Below are positions 55,528 to 59,490 of a stretch of 59,490 bases of DNA, piece by piece; the stretch's first letter is position 1, and every line of letters starts with the position of its first letter. Location of the stretch: assembly GCF_020532625.1 (NCBI RefSeq), contig NZ_JAJAUY010000022.1, forward strand, positions 1 to 59,490, read 5' to 3'. Below the pieces are notes generated by a model. That model did no database searches, was not told where the DNA came from, and saw only the letters and a program-made list of their open reading frames with translations. Source of the DNA: Streptomyces antimicrobicus. Lineage in GTDB: Bacteria > Actinomycetota > Actinomycetes > Streptomycetales > Streptomycetaceae. The position numbers and the translations under genes are program-made.

Positions 55528-56503
55528 CGCGGGCGGTGACCCAGAGTTCGTACCACTCCTCGTGGGTGAGGTCCGGCTCGCGGACGGCGGCGTCGCGGCA
55601 GGCGCGGATGCGGTCGGGGCGGGTGCTGCCGATGACCGCGGACACCCCCGCCGGGTGGCGCATCAGCCACCACAGCAGGACCGTCTCGGGCGTCGTGCCC
55701 TTCGCCTCGGCCAGCCGGACCAGCAGGGCGGCGGTGGCGTGCTCGGCGGCGGTCTGCTGCCGCCCGGTGTAGCGGCCCTGCGCCAAGGCACCCCAGGCCT
55801 GCAGGCGTATGCCGTGCTCGCGGCAGTGCTCCAGGGTGCCGAAGGGGAAGCCGTTGCCGGTGGCCTCCCGGGTGTTCAGCAGGACCCCGGCCTCGACCCA
55901 GTCGCGCCGGTACAGGCTCATCTCCAGCTGGTCGGCCACCAGCGGCACGTCCAGCCGCGCCTGGAGCGCGGCCATCTGCGCGGCGCCCATGTTGGACACC
56001 CCGAAGTGCCGTACGAGGCCCTGCCGGTGCAGGCCCGACAGGGCCGCGGCGATCTCGTCGGGGTCCGTCAGCGGGTCGGGGCGGTGCAGGAGCAGGACGT
56101 CGATCACATCGGTGCGCAGCCGGGTCAGGCTCTCCTCCACCCGGCGCGCGATGCTCGCCGCCCGCAGGTCGTACCTGCCGGGCAGGCCGTCCCCGGCGAG
56201 GCGGATGCCGCACTTGGTCTGGATCGTGATCCGCTCGCGCAGGCCCGGGGCCCGGGCCAGCACCTCCCCGAAGACGGCCTCGGACTTGCCGTGGCGGTAG
56301 ATGTCGGCGTGGTCGAAGGCGGTGATCCCGCTGTCGAGCGCGGCCTCGACGGCGGCCTCGGCCGCGTCGATGTCGGCGGCGCCGTAGGGCTCGGTGTCCC
56401 AGGCGCCGCCCAGCCCCATGCAGCCGTGCAGCACCCGCCCGGTGCCCGGGGCCCCGCCCGTGCCGTGGCTCCCGGGGCCGGTCCCGTCCGTGTCCGTGGT
56501 CAT
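55511..56503 (-). CDS. aldo/keto reductase (YdhF-like)
   Basis: 330 residues. Catalytic tetrad visible: Asp and Tyr in FDHADIYRHGKSE near 61-66, Lys in IQTKCGIR near 95, His in VLLLHRPDPLTDP near 141. NADPH-site residues in IGSTRPDRI near 291. N-terminal 20 residues are a Gly/Thr-rich tail. YdhF-type enzymes reduce various aldehydes and ketones; substrate unknown. Start ATG overlaps the stop of map by four bases, so it is the second gene of a map-akr operon. Confidence 0.9.
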   Translation of the reverse strand: MTTDTDGTGPGSHGTGGAPGTGRVLHGCMGLGGAWDTEPYGAADIDAAEAAVEAALDSGITAFDHADIYRHGKSEAVFGEVLARAPGLRERITIQTKCGIRLAGDGLPGRYDLRAASIARRVEESLTRLRTDVIDVLLLHRPDPLTDPDEIAAALSGLHRQGLVRHFGVSNMGAAQMAALQARLDVPLVADQLEMSLYRRDWVEAGVLLNTREATGNGFPFGTLEHCREHGIRLQAWGALAQGRYTGRQQTAAEHATAALLVRLAEAKGTTPETVLLWWLMRHPAGVSAVIGSTRPDRIRACRDAAVREPDLTHEEWYELWVTARGTPLP

Positions 56504-57288
56504 GGGCCCACCCTAGGGGTGGGGGCCGCGGTCAGGATCCGGGGGCCGGCGGCGGTGACGGCGACCGTGTGCTCGGCGTGGGCGGCGCGGGAGCCGTCCG
56601 CGGTGCGCAGGGTCCAGCCGTCGGGGTCGGTGACGAAGGCGTCCCGGCCGCCCGCGAGGACCATCGGCTCGATCGCGAGGACCATGCCCGGGCGCAGCGT
56701 CATGCCGCGGCCGGGACGGCCCTCGTTCGGGACGGCGGGGTCCTCGTGCATCCGGCGGCCGATGCCGTGGCCGCCGAAGCCGTCGGGGATGCCGTAGCCC
56801 GCGGCGCGCACGACGGTGCCGATGGCATGGGCCACGTCGCCGATGCGGCGGCCCGGCCGGGCCTGCTCGATGCCGGCGGCGAGCGCCGCCTCGGCGGTGG
56901 CGATCAGTCGGAGGTCGGCGGGCCGGGCCCGGCCGACGGCGAAGCTGATCGCCGCGTCCCCGACCCAGCCGCCCAGCCGGGCCCCGAAGTCGGCGCTGAC
57001 CAGGTCCCCGTCACGCAGCCGGTAGTCGTCCGGTATGCCGTGGACGATCGCGTCGTTGACGGAGAGGCAGACGACCGCCGGGAACGGCACGGGGGCGAAG
57101 TGCGGGCGGTAGCCGAGGAAGGGCGAGCTCGCCCCCGCCTCGCGCAGCACGGCCCGCGCCGTGCCGTCGAGCTCCCGCAGCGAACTGCCCACCCGGGCCG
57201 CACGGCGTACGGCGGCCAGGGCGCGGGCCACGACCTGCCCGGCCTCGCCCATGGCCTCGATCTCCTGGTCTGTCTTCAGATGCACCAT
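56500..57288 (-). CDS. map: type I methionine aminopeptidase (probable paralogue)
   Basis: 262 residues from ATG 57288. All five metal ligands are seen: Asp in VSADFGARLGG, Asp in WVGDAAISFAVG, His in GGHGIGRRMHEDP, Glu in LAIEPMVLAGG and Glu in AAHAEHTVAVT; substrate His in NDAIVHGIP. No N-terminal zinc or SH3 extension. TATAGT lies seven bases before the ATG, so the mRNA seems leaderless. Divergent from an XRE regulator across a four-copy 14-bp repeat. Housekeeping map normally sits with secY-adk, so this one is likely a second, regulated copy; inference. Confidence 0.93.
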   Translation of the reverse strand: MVHLKTDQEIEAMGEAGQVVARALAAVRRAARVGSSLRELDGTARAVLREAGASSPFLGYRPHFAPVPFPAVVCLSVNDAIVHGIPDDYRLRDGDLVSADFGARLGGWVGDAAISFAVGRARPADLRLIATAEAALAAGIEQARPGRRIGDVAHAIGTVVRAAGYGIPDGFGGHGIGRRMHEDPAVPNEGRPGRGMTLRPGMVLAIEPMVLAGGRDAFVTDPDGWTLRTADGSRAAHAEHTVAVTAAGPRILTAAPTPRVGP

Positions 57289-57296
57289 ACCAACAA

Positions 57297-57358
57297 CTAT
57301 ACCGGTATAGAAATCACGGTAAACAAGTAACGGTAAAGAAATCCCGGTATAAGAATCG
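57297..57358. repeat. four 14-bp direct repeats between map and the XRE gene
   Basis: CGGTA begins at 57303, 57317, 57331 and 57345, exactly 14 bp apart; units read CGGTATAGAAATCA, CGGTAAACAAGTAA, CGGTAAAGAAATCC and CGGTATAAGAATCG. A perfect CTATACCGGTATAG palindrome (57297-57310) covers the first and the -10 of map. The block is strikingly AT-rich for this chromosome. The -10 of map (TATAGT, plus 57296-57301) and the -10 of the XRE gene (57369-57374) flank it. Confidence 0.85.
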
Positions 57359-57368
57359 GCCGGCGGGC

Positions 57369-57374
57369 TAGAAT
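57369..57374 (+). promoter_or_regulatory. -10 box of the XRE gene, leaderless
   Basis: TAGAAT followed by GGCCGC and then ATG 57381, the standard leaderless spacing. The fourth 14-bp repeat covers the -35 position. Confidence 0.65.
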
Positions 57375-57380
57375 GGCCGC

Positions 57381-57653
57381 ATGGTCCGAACCCCCTTGAC
57401 CCCCGAGGAGCGCGAGCGCGGCGAGCGGCTGGGCGCGCTCCTGCGCGAGGCGCGCGGCCCGCGCAGCATGGTGGAGGTCGCCGCGGCCGCGGGGCTGTCC
57501 GCCGAGACCCTGCGCAAGATCGAGACCGGCCGGGCGCCGACACCGGCGTTCTTCACCGTCGCCGCCCTCGCCGCGACCCTCGGCCTGTCCATGGACGACC
57601 TGCTCCGCCGCTGCGCGGCGACGGCGGCGGCACCGGCGCCCGCACCGTCCTGA
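57381..57653 (+). CDS. XRE-family transcriptional regulator
   Basis: 90 residues. HTH_3 domain fills residues 14-77: RLGALLREARGPRSMVEVAA, AGLSAETLRKIETGRAP and FFTVAALAATLGLSMDDLLR. The IETGRAP turn is the canonical XRE signature. No sensor domain; an Ala/Pro tail ends the protein. It faces map across the 14-bp repeats, so it most simply binds them and controls both itself and map-akr. Inference from layout. Confidence 0.9.
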   Translation: MVRTPLTPEERERGERLGALLREARGPRSMVEVAAAAGLSAETLRKIETGRAPTPAFFTVAALAATLGLSMDDLLRRCAATAAAPAPAPS

Positions 57654-57742
57654 ACGGACCGCCGGCTCACCCGCGGCCCGGCTCGCGCACCCGCCGGCCC
57701 GGCTCGGGAACCCGCGGCCCCGCCTGGGCGCCGGCAGCCCCG

Positions 57743-57830
57743 GCCGGTACGGAAGCGCCCCGTGCCGGTACGGAAGCGTCCGTGCCGGTCCGGAGGCGGC
57801 CCGTGCCGGCACCGAGGCGGCCCGGCCGGT
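57743..57830. repeat. 20-21-bp tandem repeats
   Basis: GCCGGT/C-type units start at 57743, 57764, 57784, 57805 and 57825 and decay toward the end. They fill a non-coding gap between the XRE gene and the next possible gene. Confidence 0.65.
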
Positions 57831-57892
57831 CCCGGCGGCCGAACGGCCCAATCGGCGATGCGTCCGCCGCCGGGCGGGGCAGGGGTGAGGGT

Positions 57893-58135
57893 GTGTCAGC
57901 ACCGAACACAGCCCAACGTCTCGGCCTCGGCCTCCTCGGCTCCCTGCTCGCGGGCGGCCTGCTGCTCGCCACCTGCGTGACGCCCGAGGGCCGCAGCCAG
58001 GCCCGCGGCAAGGCGGTCCTGCGCCACCCGGAGGGCGGCGGCGGACCGGCGCACCTGCGGGACCGTCCGGCGGACCGGTCGAGCCGTGCTGGAAGACCGG
58101 ACTGCGGCCTGGGAGGGGGTCACCCGCGCGGCTAG
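57893..58135 (+). CDS. possible small lipoprotein or gene remnant
   Basis: 80 codons from GTG 57893, preceded by GGGGTGAGGG. The start MSAPNTAQRLGLGLLGSLLA is a plausible signal with a C after LLLAT (residue 28). The remainder (GRSQARGKAVLRHPEGGGGP and onward) is low-complexity and looks like unselected sequence. It could be a short lipoprotein, the start of a frameshifted gene, or chance. If not real, 57654-58144 contains only the tandem repeats. Confidence 0.3.
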   Translation: MSAPNTAQRLGLGLLGSLLAGGLLLATCVTPEGRSQARGKAVLRHPEGGGGPAHLRDRPADRSSRAGRPDCGLGGGHPRG

Positions 58136-58144
58136 GGTGGCGCC

Positions 58145-58525
58145 ATGAGTCTTGAGGAACTGGGCCGGGGCAGATACGTCAGCCTGACCACCTACCGCAA
58201 GGACGGCACCCCGGTGGCCACGCCGGTGTGGGCGGTGACGGAGGCGGGCGAACTGTTCGTCTGGACCCGCACCGACACGTGGAAGGTCAAGCGGATCCGC
58301 AACGACGGTCGGGTCACCGTGACCGCGTGCGACGTGCGCGGCCGCGTGGTCGAGGGCGCGCCGGTCGTGGAGGCGCGCGCCCGGCTGCTCGACGACGCCG
58401 GACTGCGGCGGGTGCGGCAGCTGATGGCGCGCAAGTACCGCTGGCAGTTCTGGGCCGTGGACGTCCCGGCCGCCCTCGCCCGGCGCGGGAAGCGTCCCCA
58501 CACCGCGATCGCCGTCAAGGTTTGA
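58145..58525 (+). CDS. PPOX-class F420-dependent oxidoreductase
   Basis: 126 residues, split beta-barrel of the pyridoxamine-5'-phosphate-oxidase-like fold: GRYVSLTTYRKDGTPVATPV, VWTRTDTWKVKRIRNDGRVT and ARLLDDAGLRRVRQLMARKY. These match small Rv1155/Rv2074-like FDOR-B enzymes using F420 or FMN. TAGGGT (58133-58138) ends six bases before the ATG, so the transcript is probably leaderless. Substrate unknown. Confidence 0.88.
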   Translation: MSLEELGRGRYVSLTTYRKDGTPVATPVWAVTEAGELFVWTRTDTWKVKRIRNDGRVTVTACDVRGRVVEGAPVVEARARLLDDAGLRRVRQLMARKYRWQFWAVDVPAALARRGKRPHTAIAVKV

Positions 58526-58584
58526 GACTGCCGTAGTCCGCGCGTAACACGGGTGCGGTGCAATAGCCGTCCATGGAGACGGCG

Positions 58585-59490
58585 ATGAGCGAACTGGCCG
58601 CGTGTATACGCGGATTGACGGCGCAGCTCGACCCCGGCGCCGGGTGGTACGGCGCATTCCTGCGGCGGGACCCGGACGGCATCCGGGCCTGCCTGGAGGG
58701 TACGGCGGTGCCGCCGTGGGACGTACTGGAATCGCTGCTCCAGGACCTCGCCGCGGTGCGCGGGCCGGACGCGGCCGCGGAGCACGCGCGGCGGGCCGCG
58801 CGGCTGCGGTGGGCGGCGGTCGCCGGGTACGACCGGCGGGCCGGCGGTGCCGCGGAGCTCCACGCGCTGCTCGCCGTGGCCGCGGCGGAGCGGGCGGCGG
58901 CCGAGACCTCCGTCCGCGCCCTGACCGCCCGCCTCGCGGCGGGCCACCGGCCCGCGCACGGCCCGGGACCGGATCTCGCGCTGCTGACCCGGGAGCTGTC
59001 CTGGGCCCGCGACGACCTGGCCCGCGCCGACTCCCGCCACGCCGACCTCTGCGCCCGCCTCACCGCCCTCTCCCGCACCCCGGCGACCCCCGACCCCCCG
59101 AGCCCCGCCACCTCCTCCGGCCCTTCCACCCCCTCTGGCCCTGCCACTTCCTCCGGCCCCGCCATCCCCTCCGCCCCCGCGATGTCCGTCCCCGCCCCCT
59201 CCGGCCCTCCCACCCTCCATGCCTCCCGGGGCGCCCGCGTGCTCACCCTCGTCCGCCACCGCCCCGCACCCCCGCCGCCCCCGGCCCCGTCGGCACACGG
59301 CGGCACCGCCGCCTTCGTGGCCGCGCTCGCCGAGCTCCGGGCCCGAGGGCGCAGCGGGGAGGCGCACGGCTTGATCTGCGAGGCCGCGCGCTGGCCCGCC
59401 GGGCGGTTGCCGGGCCTGGCCCGGGAGCTGGAGCGGCAGGGGAGGGGCGCCGAGTGGGCGACCCTGCTGTGGGAGGTGGGAGGACTGCCG
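58585..59490 (+). CDS. large Streptomyces hypothetical protein, truncated by window edge
   Basis: Open from ATG 58585 (GGAG six bases upstream; ATG 58573 is an alternative) to the end of the window, 302 codons without a stop. N-terminal domain MSELAACIRGLTAQLDPGAG, RDPDGIRACLEGTAVPPWDV and LARADSRHADLCARL is alpha-helical. Then a Ser/Pro/Gly linker from 59085 to about 59215 made of repeated TSSGP-like units. The end GRSGEAHGLICEAARWPAGR and EWATLLWEVGGLP looks like the first of a set of helical repeats. Function unknown; a similar architecture is widespread in Streptomyces. Confidence 0.75.
   Translation, partial: MSELAACIRGLTAQLDPGAGWYGAFLRRDPDGIRACLEGTAVPPWDVLESLLQDLAAVRGPDAAAEHARRAARLRWAAVAGYDRRAGGAAELHALLAVAAAERAAAETSVRALTARLAAGHRPAHGPGPDLALLTRELSWARDDLARADSRHADLCARLTALSRTPATPDPPSPATSSGPSTPSGPATSSGPAIPSAPAMSVPAPSGPPTLHASRGARVLTLVRHRPAPPPPPAPSAHGGTAAFVAALAELRARGRSGEAHGLICEAARWPAGRLPGLARELERQGRGAEWATLLWEVGGLP

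Noticed and set aside
57297..57358. The 14-bp repeats as replication iterons
   Set aside because: No Rep gene or origin features are present; two divergent promoters flank the array, so an operator is the simpler reading.

Overview
The window is high-GC actinomycete chromosome, almost certainly Streptomyces or a close relative. The support is strong third-position GC bias, frequent GTG starts, 4-nt ATGA/GTGA overlaps between operon partners, leaderless -10 boxes six or seven bases before start codons, perfect GC-rich stem terminators without long U tracts, and a gene set typical of that genus (IclR/AllR, MocR, GluABCD-type ABC, FemX, F420-dependent oxidoreductase). I saw no tRNA, rRNA, CRISPR array, transposase, integrase or phage gene.

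Positions about 0.5 to 28.3 kb are a nearly complete purine-ring catabolism island. 8-oxoguanine deaminase and a purine permease supply urate. UraD, UraH and uricase (9.7-11.6 kb) turn urate into allantoin. AllB and Alc (25.8-28.3 kb) open allantoin to ureidoglycolate. Glyoxylate carboligase, tartronate semialdehyde reductase and hydroxypyruvate isomerase (0.6-8.8 kb) and malate synthase (16.4-18.0 kb) consume the glyoxylate. A catalase sits among them and probably removes uricase-derived peroxide. An IclR regulator (AllR) lies divergent to allB. A MocA-like molybdopterin cytidylyltransferase and a MocR regulator sit beside malate synthase. No xanthine dehydrogenase, ureidoglycolate lyase or glycerate kinase is in the window.

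The promoters of this island carry two 15-bp palindrome classes. TTCCGNNNNNCGGAA-like boxes occur in pairs 21 bp apart at gcl, hyi, aceB and allB and fit the AllR regulon. TCAACANNNTGTTGA-like boxes overlap the -35 of katA, uraD and aceB and occur again at allB, suggesting a second regulator. A small leaderless operon (8.9-9.6 kb) with an HTH_22-type protein is a candidate for it.

From 28.5 to 42.7 kb come an SDR, a DHFR-like reductase, a P450, an inositol-dehydrogenase-like enzyme, a ribose-type sugar ABC operon with a ROK kinase and a small membrane protein, an MBL hydrolase, exonuclease III and a glutamate-type ABC transporter. From 42.7 to 51.5 kb is a cell-envelope block: secreted S15-type hydrolase, lipoprotein L,D-transpeptidase, FemX-like transferase overlapping a MurJ flippase, and an OmpR-type two-component system overlapping a GerMN lipoprotein. 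The last part holds a CYP125-like P450, an unknown membrane protein, gamma-glutamyltransferase, an aldo/keto reductase, a methionine aminopeptidase divergent from an XRE regulator across a four-copy 14-bp repeat array, an F420 oxidoreductase and a truncated large protein.

The most unusual items are the two-palindrome regulatory code, the XRE/MetAP repeat array with two leaderless genes facing each other, and a fourfold 18-bp tandem duplication of a ribosome-binding site plus GTG start at 4.1 kb. All functions are read from sequence only; no database search was run.
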